Below are positions 1 through 10,675 of a stretch of 64,000 nt of DNA, piece by piece. The stretch spans positions 1,364,001 to 1,428,000 of the forward strand of contig OZ287701.1 in NCBI GenBank assembly GCA_965649825.1. Direction: 5' to 3'. Source of the DNA: Penicillus capitatus (Eukaryota; Chlorophyta). The notes beneath the pieces are model-generated. The model was given only the letters and a program-made list of their open reading frames with translations, was not told the origin of the DNA and did no database searches. The translations under genes and the position numbers were made by a program. Position 1 is the first letter of the stretch, and every line of letters starts with the position of its first letter.

Positions 1-123
1 GTAGACGGAAAGTGGCCCCCCATTGACTGCCGAAACAAACACAAAACAACAAGGTTACCAAGTTTGTTCAACTGTGGCACACCAAGAACAAAGTTAGCGT
101 AACGATGCGATTGCCAGAGCACA

Positions 124-1190
124 AAAGGCCACTTTGGAATTAGAAAGACGTGGTTAAATCTGAGATCGGATGGATTTCGATGGACGACGTCAAAATTTCG
201 AAGACTTGTGATATTTGCCAGCAATTTAGACAATTGCAACTCAACGTAAATTTAGGGATGATAGACAGTCCAACACCAAACCATAGCTTGTGTGTGGATT
301 TCATTGGTCCGTTACCTAGAAGAAGGCACGGTTATCGTATCATTGCCACTAGAATAGATGCCTTTACCAAATTCGGCACCGCGCAAGCATCTTAAACTTG
401 TCCGGTTACTCAGATTATAAAGTGCACAAGAATTGATATTCATTGAATGACCCACTGGAACGTATTTTGTGTGTTAACTGTCAGTGAACAGCTGTCCATC
501 TTCGTGCAGCCGCCACGGAGACGCGTTGATATGACGTTTGACGCGTATAAAATCCGAGGTAATGAACGTTAAAGCAGTCTTTGTAACCTATATGCCTTCG
601 TCGGAATCGTGTCGTTTGTCGATTGCGCGACAATAACGGAGGAGCATTTATCTCAAAAGAGTTTGAGAGGTTTTGTGAGCGACGCGGGGTCGAAACCATT
701 CACACACCAGCGAATTCGCACAAAAGTGCCGGGACAATTAAAGCGTGCAACAGGGACTTGGTCAATGGCCTTAAGGAGATCTGGAGAGAGAACAGAGAGG
801 AGACTGAACCAAGCACATCAACGAATGTGCACAAGAAATAAAAAGAACAGTGCATTGCACGACACTCTTTTGTTCGCGATATCGGATTAAAGGAATTCAC
901 AGAAGTGGCAAACTGGCAAACGACGAGCAATAGCAACAGATCGGAAACTGGCTTACGAGAGAATCAAAAGGGCGCATGAGCAGTCTGCAAAGAGATATGC
1001 AAAAAAGGTCACGGATGTTCGTATTCACAAGGGAATGGAAGTATCTTGGCACAACTCCAAATTAGCTGATCGCTTAGACTCCAAGCTCTATTCGAAGTGG
1101 GTATCTCCCGACGTTTTGATAAAAAAACGTAGCGAACACCGTTGGGATGTCGAATTGCCTGACGTATCTTACCTCTATAACGTACATTGA
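124..1190 (+). mobile_element. Degenerate Ty3/gypsy-type retrotransposon integrase remnant
   Basis: Three separated, frame-shifted blocks follow the order of an LTR-retrotransposon integrase. Around 130-395 lies a broken HHCC zinc domain (HFGIRKT in one frame, CDICQ in another) followed by the start of the catalytic core (VDFIGPLP, with the first Asp). At 623-841 a second block carries the second catalytic Asp (RDNNGGAFIS) and a helix where the expected catalytic Glu is replaced by Lys (GTIKACNRDL). At 942-1190 a third frame codes a C-terminal domain like the GPY/F module (WVSPDVL, then WDVELPDVSYLYNVH). Bases 395-620 match nothing I recognise. No LTR, protease or reverse transcriptase is seen; the element may extend off the left edge. 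The frame breaks and the lost Glu mean it is inactive. Family assignment rests on the third block; the first two would also fit other integrases. Confidence 0.75.
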
Positions 1191-1249
1191 TTTTGTTCGA
1201 CAGCTTCGGCGAATAGGTGGGTCCGTGTTCTGACGAATTACGATCATAG

Positions 1250-1670
1250 TCAATCAAGAAAGCGAACATTTAAAACGGAAGTGCACGATCTCAGAATTGT
1301 AACTTGCGATCTGCTCGTTTGCAAACGGACAGCATACCTCGAACGCGCATTTTTTTGCACTCTCTCGAGCAAATCACACAGCGGCGTGCCTTTGATCGAC
1401 GTAACTGCCATCGTAGGTGACAAGACCGCCCGAGCGAAACCAGAATCGCAGAGCTTAATCACGGCGTGAGAGCAAACCAAGATATTCTGCGGCTTCAGGT
1501 CTTGATGAACGATCCGCTTGCCGTGAAGATAGTGCAGAGCCGAGAGCATTTGTCGGGCAATGCTCTGGACGAGCACCTCTCATCCTCACCGTCCCGTACG
1601 ATCCCTCGCCGACGCTCTCGAGCAGACAGTAGCGCTCCATGCAAACGATCGATCGTCGTCGAAACGTCAC
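1250..1670 (-). pseudogene. Fused (STK36/ULK-like) Ser/Thr kinase fragment, internally deleted
   Basis: Read on the minus strand from 1670, the first frame gives a kinase glycine-rich loop (MERYCLLESVGEGSYGTVR). Within a few codons a second frame starts at the alpha-E helix ([16 protein letters not shown]), followed by [16 protein letters not shown] and SIKGTPL. The last stretch is most like the Fused family. About 70 residues that should hold the beta-3 lysine, the alpha-C glutamate and the hinge are absent. The HRD motif reads HQD and the DFG motif reads DSG, and the sequence stops making sense after GTPL, before the APE motif. Missing catalytic parts plus the frame change make this a relic rather than a working pseudokinase. 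It lies directly upstream of, and divergent from, the SAMTL-like gene. A wholly skipped exon is the only alternative to deletion that I can think of, and there is no room for one. Confidence 0.7.
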
Positions 1671-1709
1671 ATCACCTCACATCGCGGAGAGTTCGGCAGC
1701 GTCCTGGCA

Positions 1710-3826
1710 ATGCCGCGCAGTCATCGACAGGAGGACGTCCCTTCGAACCAGCCGACCTTCGCAGCTCTCCTCCAACTGTCTCCGCCTCCACTCCAACAGC
1801 TTCTGCACGACGCCTTCCGCGGTGTTCGCCAAATCGGGAACTTCTGCACCGAGCGGATCCTGAAACACCGTCCCCCATTGTTTCGCCTCCTCCTGAACGA
1901 ACGTCCCTTAAGGAGAAAGTGTCAAAAACGACACTTCCGCGTCAGAGATGTGCATTTCTCGAGCCTGAGCGTCGGAGATTTTGATCTGGGAGATTTGAAG
2001 GAGTCCCTCAGTCGCATCCAGCTCCCTTTCTGGGTCGACATCTCCTCCCCCGGCCACCCAGACAAGAAACGACTCATGACTGTCCACGACTTCTTCAAGT
2101 ACACGGAGAAACAAGGTAGAAGAGACGCTCGACCATGGACACGGCATTGCATGAGATGCAGGTAAGACGTTCTTCGAGAGTTTGGATCGCGATTCGGACG
2201 GAGTGGTGACATTGGATGATATGAGACACGCCATGAAGACATTCAAGCTGCCAGAGAAGTATGCTAAAGATTTCCTGAACCACGCTCGGGGTGGCAGGTG
2301 GTGGGAGAAGTCCATTACGTACGGATCGCATCGTCCATCGAGGTGATTCGTTAGTCTGTGATGTGACAGATGGGACGAGTTTAAGGCGCTGGTCGATGAA
2401 CGCGAATCCGATATGCTTCGGGCGTTTACAACGCTGACAGTCAACAAGAAGGGCCAGTTGGATGTCGAAGGGCTGAAGAACTCGCTGGAGAAGTTGGGAC
2501 TGCCAGCAACAGAAGGCAACGCCAAGGCCATGCTCAAGGCGTTAGGGAGTGAGAAGGATGGCTATGTCTCCTACTCAAAATTCCGCAACTTTGCGATCCT
2601 GCTGCCGAAGCATACGTTGATCAAATCCGATCCCAGTTTGATCTGGTTCGAATCGGCAACGATGGTGCCGATCGGACCGCCCCGAACGGAAGGTGATGCG
2701 TTAGGGACAGGCAAGATGATGATCACTGCCGCTTTGGCTGGAGGATTGGCCTCTGCCTGTTCCACCTTTGTCATGCATCCGGTGGACACACTCAAGACCC
2801 GAGTACAGTCCACAGTCGGCGCCTCCGCTTTGGCCATGATGCGATCGATTCCGAAGATCGGCGTACAGAATCTCTATAAGGGTGTGGTGCCTGCAACAGC
2901 CGGATCGGGACTGAGTCAGAGTATGAGGACCTTTGCCTACGAAGGCGTGTTCCGTTTTCTCTCGGCTGTGACTGGCGGTGGCCTGGAAGTCCAACTGCAG
3001 GGATTGTCTATCGGCGTCGGGACATTCATTGGCGCCGGTGTGCGTATTCCGTGCGAAGTGCTGAAGCAGAGACTTCAGATCGGACGTCATGAGAATGCCA
3101 AACAGGCACTGGATGTGGCGTTAGCTGCCGACGGACCAAGAGGTCTCTACAAGGGCACACTGGCATTGCTGTCGCGTGAAGTGCCGTTTTACATGTTTGG
3201 CATGATGTTCTATCAGCTGCTGAAGAAGACGTTTCGTGGGGAGTTCTTTGGAGGGGGAAGGGAACTGAGAACGTGGGAGATCTTAACCGTCGGTGCCCTA
3301 TCCGGCGCACTGGGTGCCATTGCCACGACACCGGCCGATGTTGTCAAGACCCGAATCATGTCGGCCGCTCCGGGGACCGTCGTCTCGCCTTCTCAGATTC
3401 TGATCGACATGCTCAAAGCAGAAGGCATTCCAGCCCTCTTCAAAGGTACTGGACGACGTGCTGTGATCTATGTCTGTCATTTTTCCATGTCCAATCTGAA
3501 TGCATGGTCTGGCAGGTTGTTTGCCGCGTGCTATTTGGATTGCACCGGTGGGTGTTATGAATTTCGCTGGCTACGAGTTGGCGAAGAAAGCAATCATCGA
3601 AGCGGAAAAGAAGAAAACGCAGTTCGAGCAGAATGTCCTAAACTACGACGGCAGCGCCTCCGCTTCCGACGCCATGCCATTCGATCACGGTTCTCTCCCG
3701 AACCCATCGTGGATCACGATGACGATCTTTCTGTCTGACAGAGAAGGGGAAGATGGAATTGGAGAGCCACAGAGTGGAGCAGTTGGCAGAACACGCCATG
3801 GTCGAGACAACGACATCATCCTTTGA
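1710..3826 (+). CDS. EF-hand mitochondrial-carrier protein, SAMTL-like (plant/algal type)
   Basis: Exons 1710-2115, 2162-2318, 2370-3445 and 3516-3826 join in phase to give about 649 residues. The N-terminal half has a TVHDFFKYTEKQG segment, then degenerate EF-hands (SLDRDSDGVVTLDDM has the Ca-loop residues). The C-terminal third is a three-repeat solute carrier: MHPVDTLKTRVQS, RIPCEVLKQRLQ and TPADVVKTRIM are the Px[DE]xx[KR]xR signatures, and it ends APVGVMNFAGYELAKKA. Order and spacing match the plant SAMTL protein (S-adenosylmethionine-transporter-like, with EF-hands). The substrate is inferred from that family and is not proved. It probably sits in the mitochondrial inner membrane or plastid envelope. 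Intron 2 ends TGTGATGTGACAG. The start is the first ATG in frame after the antisense kinase relic; an earlier one at 1560 or later would also fit. C-terminal 70 residues beyond EKKK look unstructured. Confidence 0.85.
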
Positions 3827-4011
3827 TGGCAAATCAGGCAGCAACGAGAATGTCCGAGCGTAAAAGAAGAGCACACGGAACAGAGTGTGGATGGCGTGTT
3901 GATACGTCTCGGCCGTCACATCTTTCATGGATGGCATTTTTGATGGATCCTGATGTTGTATGTCCTGTACGTGAGTGTATCCATTAAACACTGTCCTGTT
4001 TCAAACCCGCA

Positions 4012-5724
4012 TCATCTCGATGGTGCTTGCTGTCGATCGCGTTCCTCAAGTTTGATCGAGAGTGTCCTGTAGGTCTCTATGCCTTCTGACAACCGTTCCA
4101 GTAGATTGATCAATGCAATGACCTCATTCCTTTCCAGAATGAAGGGCTGAGGGGACAAGCGATCGCCAACGTTTTCCGTCGTGCAGTCGGCATCGTGAAA
4201 GAGAACCTTGAGTGCCGTTGCCAATCCCAGCATCTGCAGCTTTCCCCAGAGCTTGCATTTTTCGCAGCCGACGCAGTCCATGATTCGAGTGATGTTGTGG
4301 AAGCTGATCTGGAGCTGCTGTTTCAATTCGGGTCCTTCATCGCCCTTCCATAAACGACCCTCGTCAAAGGGTATGGGACAGGCACTTCTCAGCTCAGGCA
4401 TATCGACCAAGCGTGCTACCAGCATCGTCGTTTCCTTATCGGCCTCGGGATCTCCAGTGTTGTAGTGATCGCCCTTTAGAAAATCGCCGGCTTTGGTCAC
4501 GGCCCTCAGGACAAAGAGAAAGGTAAAGTAGAGATTGTCTACGCGATCCGAGACGTTCGGATTGCCGAGCGTCCACTTGAACATTTCGAGATTGGGACCC
4601 CAGATCTCGTTTTCCTCATCCAGCAGCATCTCTTGCACCACATGGGCCGTGATGGAGGAATGCAGACCCGAGATAAGCTTGTAGAAAACGCGCTTCTCTG
4701 CACAGGAGTGGTTGTTGGGTGTTGCCGTATCGGCAAAGCAGGACTGAGAGTAGATGGCTTGCCATACCCGACGCGGATTCTCCCCCTATTTACCAACATG
4801 CCTCATGTACTTAAGCCCGTACATAGATGATCATTTCTCACATACTTTGTATCCGGTGAAACGTTCAGGATTGACAGCCAGATTGATGTAGGAGTAGTCC
4901 ACTTCCGAATCGTCTTCTGGCATCCAGGGATTATCAAATCCTCGCCAGCCAGGCAAGCTGACTAATCTTTGCTTCACCGCAGCATCCATCGTTCGATCGA
5001 CTGCGGATTCTCGTTCAATTGCAGCTACAAGGCAGAAAGAGTGAGATCGATTTTTGGAAAATGAGTGAGATGCCAGACTTGTGTTGCATGGCTGATGCAT
5101 TCGATTCTCTTCTTCAATCCACACCCGAGGTACTTCTCCATCCTCGCATTCGCAAACACTACACGCTTGCAGAACGCACATGCCATCTTCCGGCCACAGC
5201 GGACAGTCACACCACAGATTCACCTAGCCATTTAAGGTCACATCAATCTCTTCTCATGACGCACACCCAAGCCGCACCTTAAAGTACTTAAAGAAGGGCG
5301 TGCTCGTGAGCTTCGAGATAAGAGGATAGAGAGATTCTTGATTCACCCGATTAACCGTTCGAAAATCGCAGCCTAGTCACATCAGATGATCATCTCTGTC
5401 GATGGATAAAGCATTGTGTAAGATGTACTGCAGTCGTTGACGGTTCCTTTCAGACGGCAGCTCCCCACTCCGACGTCCGATTCCAGCGATGACGTCTAGA
5501 ATGACAAAGAAGTGATGTGACGTTCGTTGAGATTCTAAAAAGCCCTTTACAGGACAAGACTCCTCCGGAGGCGTCGTCTGGCGTTGCAGCAGGTAATGAC
5601 TCCTGAATCGCTCGAGAGAGTGCCACAGCAATCTTTCGTCATGCCAATCACCATAATTCACTGCCAATCCGATCGACAACGCGACCACAGAAATGCAGGA
5701 GATACAAAGCCAATTCGACATCAT
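4012..5724 (-). CDS. ERO1: ERO1, endoplasmic reticulum oxidoreductin
   Basis: Six exons close exactly: 5724-5551, 5495-5429, 5372-5278, 5223-5079, 5024-4846 and 4785-4012, giving 477 residues, a normal ERO1 length. The protein oxidises protein disulphide isomerase with FAD and O2 in the ER lumen. Seen in order: an N-terminal hydrophobic signal or anchor (MMSNWLCISCISVVALSIGL), the C-x-C pair NDCSCD that starts the ERO1 fold, CPLWPEDGMC, NPERFTGYKG, SCAEKRVFYKLISGLHSSI, and the FAD-proximal active site DCVGCEKCKLWGKLQ. All key cysteines are present. Introns are 54-60 nt. It is head to head with the RabGAP gene at 5781, only 56 bp apart, so the two must share a promoter region. The start could also be 5793, which would overlap the neighbour and is less likely. 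Confidence 0.95.
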
Positions 5725-5780
5725 TCTCACCGAATCTTCAAAAGACAGACAGGTTGGCAGCTTCGCCGTTTTAAATACCT

Positions 5781-7420
5781 TTGATGAATGCATTCCCTGA
5801 CATTAAGTTGGTCGTACGTACCCTTCTGACCAGCAACTGCACGACAACAACAAAGCCAATGCGTTTCATCCTTGACGGCGAGCCCGTCACAGAGCGCGAC
5901 GTGGGCACAGTGAATATCTTGGAGCACCTCCTGGCACAAGAAGAGGTGGCCATGGTGGCTCCCTCGGAGAGAGTCCGAGTAAGAGTGGTGCACAGGTCGA
6001 CCTCTGTGAGTTACGGAAGGTCTCGGCGGTGCGGGGACTGGTGACAAGTGCCCTGAGAGCACGCGTCTGGCCGCTGCTGCTCGGCGTAGATCTCGCCAAA
6101 CCCATCTCGAATGAAGAATACGAATGGCTGACCATCCAACACAATGAATTCCGAGGCATCATTGCCCAGGATGTTCATCGGTCACTCTTTCATTTTTACA
6201 ATCCCACTCAAGAGGAACAAAGAATGCGACAGAGAGAGAAACTGGAAAGAATTCTGAATGCTGTTGTGAACTACCATAAAGGCAAGACCTCACACTTTTG
6301 ACGTCATCACTTATTCAGCTGATGTGACGGACGTTTAGGAAATGTCCACTACTATCAAGGACTCCACGACATCGCTTCAATTCTGCTCCTTACTCTAGGT
6401 CACTCATTTTTCACATGCGGTCTTGGAGAGCGATGAGTGAGATGGTGTATAGGTGAACCATTGGCGTTTGCTGCTCTGTGCAAACTATCAACAAATCGGC
6501 TGCGAGACTGTACACAAAGCACTCTTGTGCCGGTGGCCGAGCTCCTGAAGCTCCAAGTACCTGTCCTGCGAAAACTGGACCCTCCACTCGCACGGCATCT
6601 TGAAAAAATGGACATTCCATGTTTCTTTGCCATCAGCTGGTTTATCACTTGGTTCTCACACGATGTCCCTCTATATCCTGAAGTAGGCATCTTCCCAACC
6701 GTGCCAGACTTATGCTGCATATGTGTCGTAGATTTGCCGATTGTTTGATTTCTTTTTGGCTACGCATCCCATGATGCCTCTCTACATCGGCGCCGTCGGT
6801 ATGCACACAGCCAGGATGCAGCTATTAGCAGAAACAGAAATGTCCGAACTGCACACAGCGCTCGTCAATCTCCGCGTCGTCCATATCTGCCCAACCGATA
6901 ACATCATCATCGAGGTCCAGCACTGCAGATCCGATTTCTCTCTCTACTGAGGGCCATACGCTGACGACAGGCCATCGCTCTTTATAGACGGTGTCCTCCA
7001 AGGAGAGTGATCCGAGATGTGTCTTTCCGTCTGAGGCACAGCGTGACACCGTTTGCCTACCTGGAGAACGACCAGTGGATCGTCCCTCCACAAACGCCCA
7101 GCTATCCGTTTCGCAATCCAGGGAAATGGTTGCTACATACCGTCGTTGGTGGTCTCATAAGTAACAGTAGCGTAACGGCAGCATCCCTTCGCATTGCATC
7201 CATGGCAGGTAAGCTCCATCGATGCGTTCGATCTGCGATTCCACGATTCTCGATGCGTTCGATCTGCGTTCGATTCCAGGATTCTCGTTGCGTTGGATAT
7301 GCAATTGCAGGATTCGTGCCTGTAGGCGTTGGCATCTGTGCTGTTGCTGTCGTTGCCTTGAAGCTGTTAGAACATGACATGGACCAGGTGCAGCGGACGA
7401 TCTGGGATCAATTGTTTTGA
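5781..7420 (+). CDS. TBC1D20-like Rab GTPase-activating protein
   Basis: Exons 5781-5945, 5996-6281, 6339-6398, 6453-6682, 6732-6914, 6971-7208 and 7311-7420 give 423 residues in phase. TBC1D20-type proteins activate GTP hydrolysis on Rab1/Rab2 at the ER-Golgi boundary. Both catalytic fingers are present: the arginine finger IIAQDVHRS (IxxDxxR) and the glutamine finger VHYYQGLHD (YxQ). Also conserved are AISWFITWFSHD and RLFDFFLATHPMMPLY. The C-terminus ends in a hydrophobic anchor (GFVPVGVGICAVAVVALKLL), the tail-anchored form typical of TBC1D20. Intron 2 (6282-6338) begins with GC, not GT; using it restores the HK-G-NVHYYQG junction. The last intron is 102 nt, twice the usual size, because of an internal tandem repeat. 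The exact start is uncertain (5781, 5784 or 5859). Confidence 0.9.
7219..7283. repeat. Tandem duplication inside an intron
   Basis: Two units of about 31 nt lie head to tail in the last intron of the RabGAP gene. Copies of TCGATGCGTTCGATCTGCG start at 7219 and 7250 and are each followed by a similar CGATTCCA(C/G)GATTCTCG segment. The duplication accounts for this intron being about 102 nt instead of about 50. Confidence 0.8.
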
Positions 7421-7645
7421 TTGACGTAAGCAAAATAGGTGCACGTGCTTTCAATAACGCATGGACATGGCACAGTGCATACCACGGCGATATAAACCGA
7501 AGTCGAATATGATATTGTAATTGCGAACGTCGATTCCAGACGCATCGTGTACGGTCATTCGGTCGTGTCGTTGAAGATGCCAGACATGCCTGTCAAGTAA
7601 TCGCCATAACACGGCGGCCCCAACTGCAAAGAGATTCTGTACAGG
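7421..7645. other. Short intergenic spacer
   Basis: Between the RabGAP stop and the next start I see no conserved coding sequence. It presumably holds the 3' region of one gene and the promoter of the next. No clear TATA box was picked out. Confidence 0.4.
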
Positions 7646-8618
7646 ATGGTGGTCTCGGCTGGACGCAAACGCAGTCTACGCTCGCTGCAAGACGTCGTTG
7701 TCGAGGTGGTCTCACAGAGCGACGAAAGCAAGCACTCCAAAACGGAAGACGCTGCGTCACGCGTCCCTTGTCTCGATGCAGGTTGTCTAGTGACGTGTCG
7801 TCGTTGTGACGACGGGAAACTCGTGAAGCTCAGGAGGTCGTTGCTGAAGCCTAAGAGTGAGGTCGAAGGAGATGCCGCACTCGATCTACAACAACGTACG
7901 TACTCTATGTGTTTGTCACCCATTCCGTGTATTGGGATCATGGATGTCGGCATGGACAGGACTCAGAGAAGAACAGCAGCGTTGGATGACGCGCTTCAGA
8001 ACAGAGATACTGGATCTGGAGGATCTGATTCCGTGGAACGGTGTGACGAAATCGTGGAAGGCCAAAAGAGGAAGTTGGCGCAAACGCATCTTCACAGCTG
8101 TGACGTTGCAAGATATTGGCGAAGGGTGCAACAGTCTCACACTTCTCACTCTTTTGAACGCATAGATGTGGTATAGGTTGAAGGAATTGTTGAGATGTCT
8201 CGTGTGGGAGAGAGATCAACACATTGGACATTCGGTTCTTAAGTGGGAGAACGAGATCGACGAAATGTGCAGTGACTCGAGCGACTGCAAACGGTTTTCA
8301 AAGCTCTGGCGAAAACTGAGCAACGACATCCATCAATGGATCCAAGATCGCGCCGGCGGCACTCATCTGCCTGAGCCATCCGTTTCGCGGCGTCGTGCTG
8401 AACTGGCGTTGCATCGTATGAAGAAAGCGATGGTCGAGGGAAAGGCGGCGCTGAGGCAAATCCCGCTCGATGCGATTCTACATGATGACGCAGTGGCATT
8501 GGGACATCTGAAGTCGATGATCTCGGCGGAGAAACGTCGCTTGTCAGACGTCACATCACCAGGAAAAAAGAAAGACGCCGCAACACAGTCAGCAGAGCGA
8601 TCTGCTGCGACGGGGTGA
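7646..8618 (+). CDS. Unknown basic, helical protein (possibly nuclear)
   Basis: Exons 7646-7895, 7960-8125 and 8177-8618 join in phase (285 residues). I do not recognise a named family with certainty. The protein is Lys/Arg-rich, with an N-terminal CxxxC-CxxC cluster (CLDAGCLVTCRRC). A middle segment (EILDLEDLIP, then KAKRGSWRKRIFTA) recalls helices that follow the methyl-CpG-binding or WHIM regions of chromatin proteins. This is only a resemblance. The C-terminus is charged and helical (ALHRMKKAMVEGKAALRQ) and ends in a KKK-rich tail. No signal peptide or membrane segment is visible. The two introns are 64 and 51 nt, and the second contains the TCTCACACTTCTCACTC type of pyrimidine/branch sequence seen in many introns here. 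Correct exon phasing supports a real gene; the function is open. Confidence 0.65.
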
Positions 8619-8659
8619 TTGAGAGATCGTCACTTTTGGTCTCTGCCTACTGTAAGATA

Positions 8660-9267
8660 ATGGTTTCGCAATGTTGCCGAGCGACGTCACGTCTCGTGCC
8701 AAAAGGACTGGCAGTGCACGAAACGACGACGCCTGTGGCGATGCTCTCTCTCGGTCACCGCGCCTCACGCCCAGAAACGCGTCGTTTCCGTATGGAACGC
8801 GTCAGTCTCCAGGATTGGATGTGTTATGACGCGCAGGGACGCGATTTGTGACACGAGCTGAGCAGATGGACATCGATGCCGTTGTCGCGAAACTCACGGA
8901 TAAGGCACCGACCGATGATCCGTTTGCAGTGCTGACGATGATGTGTATGTTCGTGCAGTTTGAAAGTGCAGATAACAAGCCAGTGATCATTGCCTACGGT
9001 GTGGCAGGACTGCTGTCCTTGTTCTTCACAGAATGGCTCATTCATCTTCCTGCACTCGATGTGGTATGGCAATCGACATCGCAGTAGGTCGGTCAGCCGA
9101 CCCATGGTATGTTCGTGCAGCTTGTAGGATTTCCGATTCAATTGCTGGGCGTTTTGGTCGCACCTTTGCTCGTTCTTCGTTACGCGGTGGACAAGAAGGA
9201 CTGGTATGCAGACATCGAAGGGTTACTGGAGAAAGTGACTACTTCGCTTCCCGGACTCAAGAAATGA
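8660..9267 (+). CDS. CURT1: CURT1-type thylakoid curvature protein (CAAD domain)
   Basis: Exons 8660-8800, 8863-9060 and 9121-9267 give 161 residues, the usual size for CURT1. These proteins bend thylakoid membranes at grana margins or their equivalents. The first 60 residues are Ser/Arg-rich and acid-poor, as in a plastid transit peptide. The CAAD domain follows: a helix rich in acidic residues, a first membrane segment (PVIIAYGVAGLLSLFFTEWL), a short Pro-containing turn (HLPALD), a second membrane segment (GVLVAPLLVLRYAVDKKDW) and the terminal amphipathic helix ADIEGLLEKV. The RY-x(4)-K-(x)-W-YADIE pattern matches the family's RYLLF..R.EL...IE. This is one of the strongest signs that the host has a plastid with thylakoids. 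The N-terminal extent is less sure than the domain. Confidence 0.8.
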
Positions 9268-9373
9268 AATCCATGCGTAAGAAACGAAAGGTCTTTCGAT
9301 TTTGCGAACGGAAGACAAGATTACTGTACGAGACGAGATGAAAACTTTTCACCATCCACACTGAGTGCGTTCG

Positions 9374-10565
9374 TCAGCCGTGTGGGTTTTTGCGGGACGC
9401 GTCGATCGATGGACAGGTCCAGACAATGTGATCTTTCTTACCAATGCGGCAGTAGATATGTTCGACCTAAGTGTCACATCAGTGGTCACACAAAAAGAGT
9501 GACATACACGAGGTTCTTGCCCGTTGTTTCCACAATGGCAGTTCCGATTGTCCATCGGTGTGCCTGTCTCGCAGCAATGGTCTCAGTTCTTCTCGCCGAT
9601 CTCCGCGCATCCAGGCGACCGAAACATGTAATTGAGGATCCTGAAATGCGCAGCGAAGAGTGTAGAGTGAGAAAGAGTGAGATCGAACTGGGTAGAATGG
9701 CTCTTTGCGATGCAGCTGCAGGACGACATCGACAGTGTGCAGCATACAGTGAATGGTTTCGGTTTCCGACGCGATCACCGATGAGAGAAACGTACGATCA
9801 CCTTCGTCGTTTGCGAAGCTCTCGTAGCATCCCATCTCAACTTTAACGCCTCTGCAGAGCACAACACGAAAAGGGATATTGCAAAGCGAGACGACAGATC
9901 GACCAACGTTCGGTATTTCTTGAGACGTTTTCGAAGAATCGAGAGAAAAGCGTCGATCTCGTGGTACTCTAAGGTGAAACTTCTGGAAAGGCTTGCATGG
10001 AGATGCGATATCTCATCTCCCTTCTCTCCGACTGGTATCAGAGAATGCACATCAGTATGGAGTTCCTTGCGCAACTACACAACCGAAACACGTGAGATCT
10101 CCTCTGGAAATGCACCGGACTGACGACCTGACTCAATATCTCTTCGATCTGCGTTTTTCGATCATCTGGGCACCAAACTGAACACGCACTCTTTGGTCGA
10201 GAGCGTGAAAGACGTTGAAAGGAGGGTACTTGGAATGTAGACGAGGGAGGCAAAGCGCCCTTCAACATGAGGATATCGCCGAACGCGTCCCACATCGTCC
10301 ACCACACGGCGTCTCTCAGGAGGGACACCATATCCTTCGCTATCTTCGTTCAGCGCGCCGATCGCCGTCTCTGTCGTCTCACTGAAACGGAAGACATTCC
10401 ACCTAGCGCCGTCATTCCACGCCGAAAACGCGTTGTGTGCCTGGACAGTTCTCTTCGGCGTTTTTTCGGCGGCTCTTGAGTATCGGAGGCGTCGCTGTTG
10501 TCGCTGTCAGATGAAGATGTCGAGGAAAGGGGCATTGAAGCGTCAAAGAAATTCATACCGCTCAT
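9374..10565 (-). CDS. USB1: USB1-like U6 snRNA 3' phosphodiesterase
   Basis: The minus-strand frames assemble into a 2H phosphoesterase of the USB1/Mpn1 family, which trims and caps the U6 snRNA 3' end in the nucleus. Two catalytic HxS motifs are visible: HLHASLSR (near 9985-10005) and DPQLHVSVAWMRGD (near 9610-9640). Around them are GRVRRYPHVEGRF...LVYIP at the N-terminus, a YRT-x-VKVEMG strand, DRTFLSSVIAS, and the C-terminal strand VEHIYCRIGKKDHIVW. The first 50 residues are Ser/Asp-rich and then basic (PPKKRRRE), a likely nuclear signal. Clear introns include one ending TGCGCATTTCAG before DPQLHV, and one of about 40 nt that contains TGATGTGAC near the end. Two joins (after VYIP and after RREELRP) do not close in phase, so exon limits there are approximate, or single-base errors exist. 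Confidence 0.8.
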
Positions 10566-10675
10566 CCACTCGATCGTTCGTACGAGAGATGTCTGTCATC
10601 TGTTAAATGTGGCATTGTGGGGGATAACGTTGTCTGACGGATTTCGAATAGCGCGTCGACGAAAGGACAACGACG

